Part shown: one piece after another, positions 46,519-55,837 of the stretch | How the letters are laid out: the number at the start of each line of letters is the position of its first letter | Position numbering within the stretch: the first letter of the stretch is position 1 | Origin: Paenibacillus etheri | GTDB lineage: Bacteria > Bacillota > Bacilli > Paenibacillales > Paenibacillaceae | Reading direction: 5' to 3' | Assembly: GCF_001012825.1 (NCBI RefSeq) | Contig: NZ_LCZJ02000029.1 | Span: 62,001 to 126,000 of the forward strand | Length of the DNA: 64,000 nt | Notes under the pieces: generated by a model | Told to the model about the DNA's origin: nothing | The model's database searches: none | The model's input: only the letters and a program-made list of their open reading frames with translations | Program-made: the position numbers and the translations under genes

Positions 46519-48909
46519 CTAACTGAGGCATTTACCATCAAAATAAGACGTCATAGTGCATGAACCGGATAATCCTATTCCTGACGCCGTCAAGGCTATC
46601 TCTCCTGCTTCCTGGTCGCATTGAATCAGAACTATGCAATAACCGTTGAATGCACTTCTGCGATCCGCTTTATCCGGTTCGTGACAGCTCGGATCGCCAT
46701 TGCCAACGCCGATAATCCGCCCCGGCCCTTTGATGCTGAACTGGATTTCATTACCTGCTGTAGGTACAACATAGCCGAGATCGTCGGTAATAGCGACTCG
46801 AACGACGCATAAGTCCACTCCGTCCGCCTGCAGCTCCGTCCGATCCGGAGTCAGCACAATTCGGTCCGCCGCTCCCACTGTCACCAGCTTGTGCTCGGCT
46901 ATCCACTCGCCACCTCGATATCCCCTGGTTGTCAGCTCGCCAGACTCATATTCCACTTGCCACTCCAGATGGAATCCAGGCATCATCGCCTTCACTCCCA
47001 AGCTTCTCCCATTCAAGAGCAGCTCGACCTTCTCGCAATTGCTGTACACCCACACATCAATCGTTTCGCCTTCCCGGCCCTCCCAGCTCCAATGCGGGAA
47101 TGCATGAACGACCGGTTCGGATGTCCAGACGGACTTATAATAGTAATAGCTGTCCTTAGGAAGTCCGCAAAGGTCCATAATACCGAAATGCGAATTGACG
47201 CACGGCCATTCAAAAGGCGTAGGTTCACCGCGATAGTCGAACCCGGTCCATATGAAAACACCTGTTAAGAAGGGATTCTGTACGACGTCTGTCCACGCTT
47301 TTTCCGGTGTGCAGCCCCAGGACGGATGCACGGTGCCGTAAGCGGGCAGGTATCCGTGTTTCTCATCGAAGGCATAAATTCCACGCGTTGTCGTACAACT
47401 TGCGCTTTCGCTGCCAACCATTATTCGGTCGGGGTACTCGAGATGATCACCCACGTCTTGACCGTCGCGCTGCCCATAATTGTAGCCGACAATATCGACG
47501 GCTTCTGCATAGCCGCCCCAGTTCCAACCGTGGTTCATTGCGGCCATGGTCGGACGGGTAGGATCAAGCTTTTTAGCGGCATTCGCGAGCGTTCGCAAAA
47601 TTCGCGCACCTATGACCGTGCCCTCTATTATTTCCTCATTCTCCAAACTCCACATGATGATGCTTGGATGATTACGGCCCCGGCAGATCAAATATTCCAA
47701 ATCCGATATCCCCGTTGGGGACGAATCCAGCTTCCGATTCTCGTCAACGACGAGCATGCCAAGGCGATCGCATATATCAAGCAGCTCCGGCGTTGCGGGA
47801 TGATGCGCGCTACGGTAAGCATTGCAGCCCATCTCCTTGAGCAGCTCGATTTTGTATTCGATCAGTCGATCCGGCAACGCTACGCCTACCCCCGCAAAAT
47901 CTTGATGATTGCAAGTCCCATGAATGAGCAGAGGTTCTCCGTTCAGCAGAAATCCCCGGTCGCTCGTAAATTCGATCGTTCGTATGCCGAACGAAGTATC
48001 GTATCGATCCGTCAACCGGCCCTGATAGAAAACCTGGGATACCGCTGTATATAAATAAGGCGTATTTGGTGACCAGAGCTGCGGATTCGGGACAATAATG
48101 ATCTCTGACGTGGTCACCACGTCATACCGGCCAATCTGACATTCTCGTCTGGAATCGACTACTACATGGCCCTCTTGATCGAATATGGTTGTGACGAGCA
48201 CCGAGTCCCGTGGCGTTTGGTAACCATTCTCGATCGTAGTTTCAATCCGAATCCGGGACTCATCCTCCTCTAAAGTGAGAGTCGTAATAAAAGTTCCATA
48301 GTTCGCAACACTGAGACGGTCCGTTGTCTCAAGCCATACATGACGGTAGATGCCGCAGCCCTCATACCACCAACCTTCCGCTTCCGTGGCATCTACGCGC
48401 ACGCATACAACGTTATCGCCCTCGTCGCCGTACCGGAGAAGATCAGATAGCTCATAACGGAAACCTGTATACCCACTTGCATGCGTGCCGATCAAATGAC
48501 CGTTCACCCAAACCGTACTGCACCGCATGACGCCGTCGAATTGAATGACGATCTTCTTGCCGAGATCGGATGCCGGAATCGGAAACCGTTTCACATAATA
48601 TCCGATTCCGGTTGGTAAATACCCGTTGCTCCCCGGGCGGCTGCCCAAGTTCGGATCGTTCGCATACTCCCCCTCCACGCACCAGTCATGGGGCAGCTGA
48701 ACTTTTCGCCAATCATCCGGAATGGCATTAGACTCCATGCCTTTATCCACAAAGGCAATATCGAGCCATTCTCCTTGTTCAAGCATCTCGCAATCCGTAA
48801 TGCCTCCGGTCATTCCAGCCTTTACGACATATGAAATGGGGATATCCCCAAGATGGAATTGCCAATCGGCATCAAAATTGATCCGTTCTCTTTCCTTGCT
48901 GTTTGCCAT
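46519..48909 (-). CDS. glycoside hydrolase family 2 (beta-galactosidase-like)
   Basis: A 796-residue enzyme without a signal peptide, so it acts in the cytosol on imported oligosaccharides. The order is sugar-binding jelly roll (LPHDWCVEGEYANDP, YYVKRFPIP), an immunoglobulin-like domain, and the TIM barrel. In the barrel the acid/base is Glu in WSLENEEIIEG (about residue 425) and the nucleophile Glu in MVGSESAS (about residue 498). DUF4982-like and Ig-like C-terminal domains (LTPDRTELQADGVDL, GNGDPSCHEP) follow. It lies downstream of an ABC sugar transporter in the same direction. Substrate specificity is not set by sequence; galactosides, glucuronides or mannosides are possible. Confidence 0.9.
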   Translation of the reverse strand: MANSKERERINFDADWQFHLGDIPISYVVKAGMTGGITDCEMLEQGEWLDIAFVDKGMESNAIPDDWRKVQLPHDWCVEGEYANDPNLGSRPGSNGYLPTGIGYYVKRFPIPASDLGKKIVIQFDGVMRCSTVWVNGHLIGTHASGYTGFRYELSDLLRYGDEGDNVVCVRVDATEAEGWWYEGCGIYRHVWLETTDRLSVANYGTFITTLTLEEDESRIRIETTIENGYQTPRDSVLVTTIFDQEGHVVVDSRRECQIGRYDVVTTSEIIIVPNPQLWSPNTPYLYTAVSQVFYQGRLTDRYDTSFGIRTIEFTSDRGFLLNGEPLLIHGTCNHQDFAGVGVALPDRLIEYKIELLKEMGCNAYRSAHHPATPELLDICDRLGMLVVDENRKLDSSPTGISDLEYLICRGRNHPSIIMWSLENEEIIEGTVIGARILRTLANAAKKLDPTRPTMAAMNHGWNWGGYAEAVDIVGYNYGQRDGQDVGDHLEYPDRIMVGSESASCTTTRGIYAFDEKHGYLPAYGTVHPSWGCTPEKAWTDVVQNPFLTGVFIWTGFDYRGEPTPFEWPCVNSHFGIMDLCGLPKDSYYYYKSVWTSEPVVHAFPHWSWEGREGETIDVWVYSNCEKVELLLNGRSLGVKAMMPGFHLEWQVEYESGELTTRGYRGGEWIAEHKLVTVGAADRIVLTPDRTELQADGVDLCVVRVAITDDLGYVVPTAGNEIQFSIKGPGRIIGVGNGDPSCHEPDKADRRSAFNGYCIVLIQCDQEAGEIALTASGIGLSGSCTMTSYFDGKCLS

Positions 48910-48967
48910 CTAACCCGCACCTCCTTCTAAAAACGAACTTTTAAACCCGTAACCAGGCATTCCCGCT

Positions 48968-49798
48968 TTACCCCTTCACCGCTCCGCTCGCGATCCCGCT
49001 AATGAATTGCTTCTGCATGACGGCGAATAGAACAATCGCCGGCAGCGAGGTTACGATCATTCCGGCAAACGCGTGGTTCCACGAGGTGTTGTATTGGCTA
49101 ATAAATCCATAAAATGCCAGCGTAATCGTCTCCCCTTTTTGAGAACCGAGAATAATAAACGGATTGACGAAGTCGTTCCATGTCCACATTGCCACAAAAA
49201 TAATGACTGTCACCGTACAAGGTTGCAGCAGTGGAAAGACGATCCGCCAGAACGTGGCGAACGCCCCACATCCGTCAATTTTCGCTGACTCATCTAATTC
49301 CCTTGGCACACTCTTCATAAATCCCGTATACAGGAAGATGCAAAACGGCATATAGAGACCGATATAAAACAGGAACAGACCGGGAAACGATTGGGCAAGG
49401 CCCATCGCTTTCAACAGCTTGACGATCGGAATGTAAAGTGTTTGCGGCGGAATCATCATTCCTGCCATAAACAATAGATAAACGACGCTCGTCCACTTAT
49501 TCGTTATACGCTGTAGCGTATAAGCAGCCATCGAGCTAAGCAAGATCATGATAAGCAATATCGTAACCGTAATGAGTACGCTGTTTTTGAAGATGTTCCA
49601 CATATCAATCGTTTGAAATACCCCAATATAATTATCGAACGAGAAGTTTGAAGGAAGTGAATACGGACTATCCGCAGTTTCCTTCGCCGTTTTGAACGAG
49701 TTGGTAACTGCGATATAAGCCGGAATGGCAAAAAAGAGAGCGATAGCCGCCATGATCCATTCCGAAGCATAATTGCGAATCCATGTTAGCCGTACCAT
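48968..49798 (-). CDS. sugar ABC transporter permease (MalG/AraQ type)
   Basis: A 276-residue membrane protein with six spans. The coupling helix shows the EAA motif as ELDESAKIDGCGAFATFWRI before FPLLQPC. It begins IRNYASEWIMAAIALFFAIP. Its ATG overlaps the stop of the upstream permease gene (TAATG), so the two are translationally coupled. Confidence 0.94.
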   Translation of the reverse strand: MVRLTWIRNYASEWIMAAIALFFAIPAYIAVTNSFKTAKETADSPYSLPSNFSFDNYIGVFQTIDMWNIFKNSVLITVTILLIMILLSSMAAYTLQRITNKWTSVVYLLFMAGMMIPPQTLYIPIVKLLKAMGLAQSFPGLFLFYIGLYMPFCIFLYTGFMKSVPRELDESAKIDGCGAFATFWRIVFPLLQPCTVTVIIFVAMWTWNDFVNPFIILGSQKGETITLAFYGFISQYNTSWNHAFAGMIVTSLPAIVLFAVMQKQFISGIASGAVKG

Positions 49799-50670
49799 TA
49801 CAGTTCCACCTCTCTTTTCCGCAAATAAACGACCTGAATGACGGATACAATCGCCACGAATACAAACAGCAGCATCGCGAGTGCAGATCCATAACCCTGC
49901 TTATTCGCCACGAAAGCTTGAGAAATAATGTTGAACGCGATCGTCTCCGTCTTGAAGCCCGGGCCTCCGTCCGTCATAACTTTAACGACATCATACGTTT
50001 TCAGTCCGCTAATAAAGCATAAAATCCAATTTATCGTAAATGCGGGAGACATCAGCGGAAATAGAACATTCTTGAACTTCTGGAACCGGTTCGCGCCGTC
50101 GATCGTCGCCGCTTCCAGCACCTCCCCCGGCACCGTCTGCAAATTAGCCAAATAAATGACGGTGTAGAAGCCGACCGACTGCCAAATAATAACCAACGTT
50201 ACCGAAAAAACAACGATACCGGAGTCTCCGAGCCAATCTTGCATCCAGCTTTCCAAACCCAACTTGCCAAAAATAAAGTTAATCGCTCCGTCGTTGTAGT
50301 TGTAAATGTAGGTCCATATAAAACCAACAACAACAAAGCTTAAAACTTGAGGGTAAAAGATGATCGTCCGGTAAAAACCTTTTAGCTTGCGCAAGTTGTT
50401 CAGCACGATGGCAAACAAAAGAGCAAATAAATTAATGAGAAAACAGCTGACTACGGTAATGAGCAAGGTCACTTGAATCGAATAGAAAAACCGATCGTCA
50501 TGAAGGGCTGTCGCGTAATTTTGAAATCCGATAAATTTATAGTTCGCTCCGAACCCGTCAAAGTTTGTAAAACTGAGCAGCAAACTGAGAAAGATCGGAA
50601 CGATGGCAAATATGACGTAAACGATTAACGCCGGCGCCGCAAAAGCGATGTATGGCAGGTTTTTTTTCAT
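49798..50670 (-). CDS. sugar ABC transporter permease (MalF/UgpA type)
   Basis: A 290-residue membrane protein with six spans. The EAA motif appears as EVLEAATIDGANRFQKFKNV before LFPLMSP. The N-terminal PALIVYVIFAIVPIFLSLLL span is typical of the subfamily. It forms the heterodimeric channel with the next gene. The ATPase (MsmX-like) is not encoded here, as is usual for this group in Bacilli. Confidence 0.94.
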   Translation of the reverse strand: MKKNLPYIAFAAPALIVYVIFAIVPIFLSLLLSFTNFDGFGANYKFIGFQNYATALHDDRFFYSIQVTLLITVVSCFLINLFALLFAIVLNNLRKLKGFYRTIIFYPQVLSFVVVGFIWTYIYNYNDGAINFIFGKLGLESWMQDWLGDSGIVVFSVTLVIIWQSVGFYTVIYLANLQTVPGEVLEAATIDGANRFQKFKNVLFPLMSPAFTINWILCFISGLKTYDVVKVMTDGGPGFKTETIAFNIISQAFVANKQGYGSALAMLLFVFVAIVSVIQVVYLRKREVEL

Positions 50671-50742
50671 ATGTCACTCACACTCCAGCATTGAACGAGA
50701 AGGGTGTAAAGAATGAATCCTTCAAACCCCTCCGCGTTCGAA

Positions 50743-52047
50743 TTAGTTAGCCAAACGGCTCCATTCCTGATCGGCCGCTTCGATCTCCTTGTTGACATCT
50801 GCTCCTGCTATTATATTTTGCAGTATCTTGAAGAGGTACGAATCGATGCCTGGCGCCCACGCGGTCTCGCCTAGTCCAAACCCGGGGAGAGGGTAAGGCT
50901 GTATGCCTTCAATACCCTGCATGATGGCTTGACCGTATTCGTTCATCTCATAGGTAACAGGCTCTTTCGTCGTGGAGAACGCGCCTTCGGCTTGCAGCAA
51001 GCTGGTGTACACTTCCTTGTCCTCGAATAGGAACTTCACAAATTCCAGAGCTTCCTCTTTATGTTCGCTTGTTGCGGATACGCTCCAGCCTTCTGTTCCT
51101 TTCGTCATGTAACCGAGAACGCCTTTGTCAGAAGGCAGCGGGAAGAAACCCACTTCAAAATCCGGCTTTAGGTTTGGCAAATCCGAACCTGCGATCCAGG
51201 AACCCATAATATACATAGCGGCTTTCCCAGATGTGAACTGCTCGGTCGCCTGTTGATAGTTCATGCCTAATACGCCCTTGCCAAAGTATCCATTTTGATT
51301 CCAATCCTTGAATTTGTTCAGAGCGCTTTTGAACACGTCATCTTGAAACGTCAGCTCATCACTTGCCCGCTGCTTCGGATAGTCCGTGTTATTGTTCAAA
51401 GCTTCCGCACCGACCAAAGGCCATAATCCGCCCATACCGAGCACCCAACTGTCTTTGCCTGAGGTGGACAAAGGGGTCAGCTTCGCTTCTTTGATCTTGT
51501 TAGCTGCATCCGTAAACTCCGCCCATGTCTTAGGCACGGACAAGTCCAGATCCGCGAATACCTTTTTGTTATAAAAGACACCGATCACATCCGTTTTGTA
51601 AGGCATTGTATACAGCTTGCCTCCCGTACGCCCAAATTCCGGATCCGCAAGCAAGTTCGCAATATGATCCGGAATCTCAAGCAGCGCATTCGCTTTTCCG
51701 AATTCATCTGCGCTCTGCATCGTTACAACATCGGGCATGTCCCCTGACGCAAGTGATGTTTTGAGAAATTCGCTAACCGTCAGGTTCGAGCTGTTCGCTA
51801 CTCCGACAACCTTAATGTTCGGATGAAGCTCATGAAATTTATCTTCAATTTTTTTATAAAACTCTTTGTTCCGCGTCGACCCTACCTCTTGCCGGAACCA
51901 TTTGATCTCCATGGTTTCCTCCGTTTTTTTCGTATCTTCTGTTTCCTGCGAATTTTCTTTCGACTGTTCGTTCGTGCCAGATCCGCAAGCGGCAAGCATC
52001 GAAAGAAGCATCGTAGAAGCAAGTAGCAGTGTCCATTTCTTTTTCAT
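50743..52047 (-). CDS. sugar-binding lipoprotein of ABC transporter
   Basis: A 434-residue extracellular solute-binding protein of family 1. The signal peptide ends in the lipobox LSMLAAC, so it is lipid-anchored at Cys. A charged linker follows (TNEQSKENSQETEDTKK). Typical features are FHELHPNIKVVGVA, LPMD-like SGDMPDVVTMQS, FTSGKAAMYIMGSWIAGSDL and GLGETAWAPGID. It is the first gene of the transporter-GH2 operon, with its promoter in the 230-base gap shared with the divergent kinase. Confidence 0.94.
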   Translation of the reverse strand: MKKKWTLLLASTMLLSMLAACGSGTNEQSKENSQETEDTKKTEETMEIKWFRQEVGSTRNKEFYKKIEDKFHELHPNIKVVGVANSSNLTVSEFLKTSLASGDMPDVVTMQSADEFGKANALLEIPDHIANLLADPEFGRTGGKLYTMPYKTDVIGVFYNKKVFADLDLSVPKTWAEFTDAANKIKEAKLTPLSTSGKDSWVLGMGGLWPLVGAEALNNNTDYPKQRASDELTFQDDVFKSALNKFKDWNQNGYFGKGVLGMNYQQATEQFTSGKAAMYIMGSWIAGSDLPNLKPDFEVGFFPLPSDKGVLGYMTKGTEGWSVSATSEHKEEALEFVKFLFEDKEVYTSLLQAEGAFSTTKEPVTYEMNEYGQAIMQGIEGIQPYPLPGFGLGETAWAPGIDSYLFKILQNIIAGADVNKEIEAADQEWSRLAN

Positions 52048-52278
52048 CGTATCCCCTCCGTTAAAGTTCTATTGTCATTCTTGCTTTATTGTAGATGATA
52101 TCGCTTTCATCAAGATATATTAAAACTAGAGGTTTTACAGGGCAAAATAGATATGTTTGCCGGGTGAATTTAGCCAGTACACGACAAATTGCATCTTTTA
52201 CATGATAAAATAGAGAATCGTATTTCAAAAAAACTATTTTGAACAAATTCTTATTATAATGGTAGCAGGGGTGAGGTC

Positions 52279-54144
52279 ATGACTTGGTTAAAGAGCCCGC
52301 ATAAACAAAGCTTATTTGTTAAACTTGCCGTTTACTTTTCGATTTCATTGCTGTTGGTCTCAATCGCGACCATCTATTTGACGACTACTCGCGTGGTGAA
52401 TATGAATGAAGAGACGAATGCCCGATTTAATAAAAATCTTCTGAACAACTTAGCAGTATTGCTTGAGGAACTGTATACGGATGTGGACAATATGACGAAA
52501 ATATTCGCATACGAAGGGAATCTCGGCAATCCGTTTCTGAAATATATGGCCGTCTCAGAAATGGATGCCGATACTTATTATGATATCGCAAACGAGGAAT
52601 TTTCCTATTTTTTTGCCAACATTAATAAATCGAGCTATATTATTGCCTCCATTATTGTACAGAAAAGCAACGAAGAAACACCATTTTTCCTCAGTTTGAA
52701 CAATACAGCACTGAAATCCGGCTACCGCTTCGCCGAACATGACTGGTACAAGAATATAAAAGAGAACAAACGCAAGTTGACCGTCATTCGTACTAATGTG
52801 CCGGATTATTTGGTCAATTTAAACCAGCATAAAGAAGTGTTAACCTTCGCCCGGAACATCTACGACATTCGCAATATTACAGATATACGGGATTTGGGCA
52901 CCATCCTGATCCATCTCGATTTGAGCACGATCAGGCATTTATTTGAACGTTATGTCAATAGCATGGACGAAATTTTTTATATTCTCGACCAAGATGGATT
53001 CGTCATCTACGACAATCAGAGCCGGCTGACTGGAGATATATTTCCCTATTTCGGCAATATTTTTCCAGACATCACCGATTCGCCAGAAGGTAAACGGGTC
53101 GTCATGCTGACGGAATCGAATCTAATGAATTATATGACTGTTCCTTCGCTTGGCTGGAAAGTTGTATCCTTTCTCCCCAAATCTAAGCTTGATAAAGGAT
53201 TGTCGCTTATTCGACGGGATATCATTCTGATCACATCCGTTTCGACGGCTGTGCTGCTGCTTACGATTATGCTAATCTCGCAGCAATATTTAAAGCGCTT
53301 ACTAGCAATCAATAAATCGATTCGAAAAATGGAAACCGGCGATTTCTCCACACCAGTACGGGCAACGGGGAATGATGAGATCCATCAGCTGGGCAACAGC
53401 ATCGACAACATGAGGCAACGCTTAAAGGAATATATTGAAATATCTTATGTCAGCCAGCTTCGCCTTCAGGAAGCCGAGTTAAAGGCTTTGCAAATGCAGA
53501 TCAATCCTCATTTCCTATACAACACATTGGAAGTTATCCGGATGAAAGCAACGTTAAATAATGATCCCACAGTTGCCAAAATGATCAAAATTTTAGCGGA
53601 TATATTTCGTTGGAATGTGAAAGACCGCGATGCAGTCGTATCGATCGAAGAAGAGTTCATGTATACGTCGATCTTCCTGGATCTGCAGAGGATTCGGTAT
53701 GGGGACCGGCTCGTCACGACCATTGATCTCCCAGCAGACTTGCACAGTATGGGCATACTGAAGCTCATCCTGCAGCCGCTCGTCGAAAATGCTGTTGTTC
53801 ATGGCTTTCGGAACAAGGAGGATACTTGCAAAATTCATATTACATGTAGAAGAATCGATGGCGACATCCAAATCGATGTCCACGACAACGGCGAAGGAAT
53901 ATCTGAAGACGAGCTATCTGCCATTGCACAGCAAATAATCGGGACGGGCTCTTTTTCGGCCACTAATGAAACGGATGAACATGTCGGCATTCGCAACGTA
54001 CACGACCGAGTTGCCATCGTATTCGGACAGCCGTACGGCTTATCTTTAACAAGCGTAATGGGCCAAGGGACAACGGTAAGCATCCGCTTCCCGGCGATTA
54101 AAACGACGGAGATGAGAAATCATGTTAAAAGTTTTAATAGTTGA
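52279..54144 (+). CDS. sensor histidine kinase, YesM type
   Basis: A 621-residue membrane kinase. Span 1 lies at about residues 13-35, an outer Cache-like sensor of about 260 residues follows, span 2 is near 310-330, and then a HAMP region (INKSIRKMETGDFSTPVRAT). The phosphoacceptor His411 is in INPHFLYNTLEVIR. The ATPase domain has NAVVHGF, DNGEGI and MGQGTTV. The C-terminus overlaps the response-regulator gene. It likely senses an extracellular sugar or a ligand-loaded binding protein and controls the divergent transporter operon. Confidence 0.95.
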   Translation: MTWLKSPHKQSLFVKLAVYFSISLLLVSIATIYLTTTRVVNMNEETNARFNKNLLNNLAVLLEELYTDVDNMTKIFAYEGNLGNPFLKYMAVSEMDADTYYDIANEEFSYFFANINKSSYIIASIIVQKSNEETPFFLSLNNTALKSGYRFAEHDWYKNIKENKRKLTVIRTNVPDYLVNLNQHKEVLTFARNIYDIRNITDIRDLGTILIHLDLSTIRHLFERYVNSMDEIFYILDQDGFVIYDNQSRLTGDIFPYFGNIFPDITDSPEGKRVVMLTESNLMNYMTVPSLGWKVVSFLPKSKLDKGLSLIRRDIILITSVSTAVLLLTIMLISQQYLKRLLAINKSIRKMETGDFSTPVRATGNDEIHQLGNSIDNMRQRLKEYIEISYVSQLRLQEAELKALQMQINPHFLYNTLEVIRMKATLNNDPTVAKMIKILADIFRWNVKDRDAVVSIEEEFMYTSIFLDLQRIRYGDRLVTTIDLPADLHSMGILKLILQPLVENAVVHGFRNKEDTCKIHITCRRIDGDIQIDVHDNGEGISEDELSAIAQQIIGTGSFSATNETDEHVGIRNVHDRVAIVFGQPYGLSLTSVMGQGTTVSIRFPAIKTTEMRNHVKSFNS

Positions 54145-55693
54145 CGACGAAGAGATCATCCGCGAAGGCTTAAAAAGAATCGTCGATTGGACAAGTTTAG
54201 GATACACGGTCGCGGGGGAAGCCTCGAGTGGATTGGAGGCGCTTAACCTATTGCAGCATGAATACTTCCATGTCATGGTTACCGACATTACGATGCCCCG
54301 AATGGACGGATTAGAACTGATCCGGCGAATTCGGCAAAAACAAATATCTATCAAAATAATTATTCTTAGCGGCTACAATGATTTCCGTTTTGTGAAAGAA
54401 GCCATGAAATTCAGCGTGGAAGATTATTTGCTCAAGCCGGTGGAAGAAACCGAACTGACGTATAACCTGCATTCGCTCAAAGAGACGATTAATTCTGAGC
54501 TTGAAACGAACCATCTGGAAAAAGAAAATATGTACATCCTGACCAATAAATTAATGAATCGGATTGCGACCAGGACGTTATCGTTAATCGACTTTAAAAA
54601 TAGAGCCGATTTCCTTGAACTGAAGTTGCCGGAAGCGCCCTTTTACGTAGGAGCGATCGAACTCGACAGCATGAACAACTATTACAGCGAAACTCTTGAC
54701 GCGGATGTGCGATTAAACGTATACGCCTGCAAAAATATCGTGGAAGAACTGTTGCGCAACTATGGGCTTACGTGCATTTTATTTGAGGATGAAAATCATC
54801 GGATTATTTACCTATGCGGCGAAACGAACTTTTCTCCGCACCCCAGAGAGCTGGCGGAAAATATTCGGTGTTCCATCGTTCAGTACGCCAAGGAGCCGGT
54901 CACGATATCGATTAGCGCAGCCGTTCATAGCTTCTCCGCACTGCATGAGGCTTATTTCGAAGCGGTTCGTCTGCTTGAGTATACGTTTTTTATGGGCAAA
55001 TCAACTGTAATCACGAAGGAACTGTTGCCCTCCTTGGATCAAGCCCCGAATCAAATCAAGTATGATAGATCAGCATATGCCAAAGCCATTCGCAATGGAA
55101 ACTCAACCGAACTTACGATCTTGGTCCGAAAAATATTTGGAGAAGTTGCGTTGACATGTCATCATTCCAAAGTCTACGTGCAGACGATCTCCCTGGAGCT
55201 GCTCATTCAGGCGTTCGATATCGTGAAAGAAGCGAACGGCGATTTATCCGCCTTATTTGATGGCACGGAAAGCATGTACAGACAGCTCCTTTCGATCAAA
55301 TCTATGGAGGGAACCTTCGAACATCTGATTGAAATACTAAACGCGGTTATTTCATATCTGACTCGGCTTCGATCATCTCGGCCGAACAAAATTATCGAAC
55401 ACATTCTTGCCTATATCGAACAGTACTATAGTCACGATTTGAAACTCATAGAGCTGGGAGAATTGTTTTATATCAATCCAAGCTATTTAGGAAAGTTGTT
55501 CAAGAAGGAGACTAATATATCCTTTAAAGATTTTTTGAATCAAGTGCGTGTAACCAAAGCGATGGAGATGCTGATCGAATCGACGGAAAAGGTATATCTC
55601 ATCTCCGAAGCCGTCGGATATCGGGACTATAACTATTTCTGTAGAATATTCAAAAAACATTTTGGCGTTATTCCTAGCGATGTGAGGAATTAG
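54122..55693 (+). CDS. AraC-family response regulator, YesN type
   Basis: A 523-residue regulator. The receiver domain has acidic DDEE, phosphoacceptor Asp55 in VTDITMPRMDG, and KPVEETEL. A central helical region follows, and an AraC HTH pair is at the C-terminus (LIELGELFYINPSYLGKLFK, then ISEAVGYRDYNYFCRIFKKH). It is co-transcribed with the kinase, overlapping by 23 bases. The expected target is the binding-protein promoter across the divergent gap. Confidence 0.95.
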   Translation: MLKVLIVDDEEIIREGLKRIVDWTSLGYTVAGEASSGLEALNLLQHEYFHVMVTDITMPRMDGLELIRRIRQKQISIKIIILSGYNDFRFVKEAMKFSVEDYLLKPVEETELTYNLHSLKETINSELETNHLEKENMYILTNKLMNRIATRTLSLIDFKNRADFLELKLPEAPFYVGAIELDSMNNYYSETLDADVRLNVYACKNIVEELLRNYGLTCILFEDENHRIIYLCGETNFSPHPRELAENIRCSIVQYAKEPVTISISAAVHSFSALHEAYFEAVRLLEYTFFMGKSTVITKELLPSLDQAPNQIKYDRSAYAKAIRNGNSTELTILVRKIFGEVALTCHHSKVYVQTISLELLIQAFDIVKEANGDLSALFDGTESMYRQLLSIKSMEGTFEHLIEILNAVISYLTRLRSSRPNKIIEHILAYIEQYYSHDLKLIELGELFYINPSYLGKLFKKETNISFKDFLNQVRVTKAMEMLIESTEKVYLISEAVGYRDYNYFCRIFKKHFGVIPSDVRN

Positions 55694-55735
55694 CGCAAAG
55701 ACGCCCGCGTCATTCGTAAGATCCCATAAAGAAAT

Positions 55736-55762
55736 GGAGCAGCTGCCGTAGCAAGCTGCTCC
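55736..55762 (+). terminator. hairpin after the response regulator gene
   Basis: GGAGCAGCT pairs with AGCTGCTCC across nine bases. Only a short T stretch follows, so termination is likely but weak. Confidence 0.55.
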
Positions 55763-55837
55763 TTGTATGTTCATCTGTTCAGAGACATTAAAGATGGTAA
55801 CTAAGAACTAAGTAATGTAAAATTGAAGGCTCACCCG

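Noticed and set aside
47326-48054. A 242-codon plus-strand frame opposite the GH2 gene
   Set aside because: Shadow of a long GC-richer gene; no start signal or recognisable domain.
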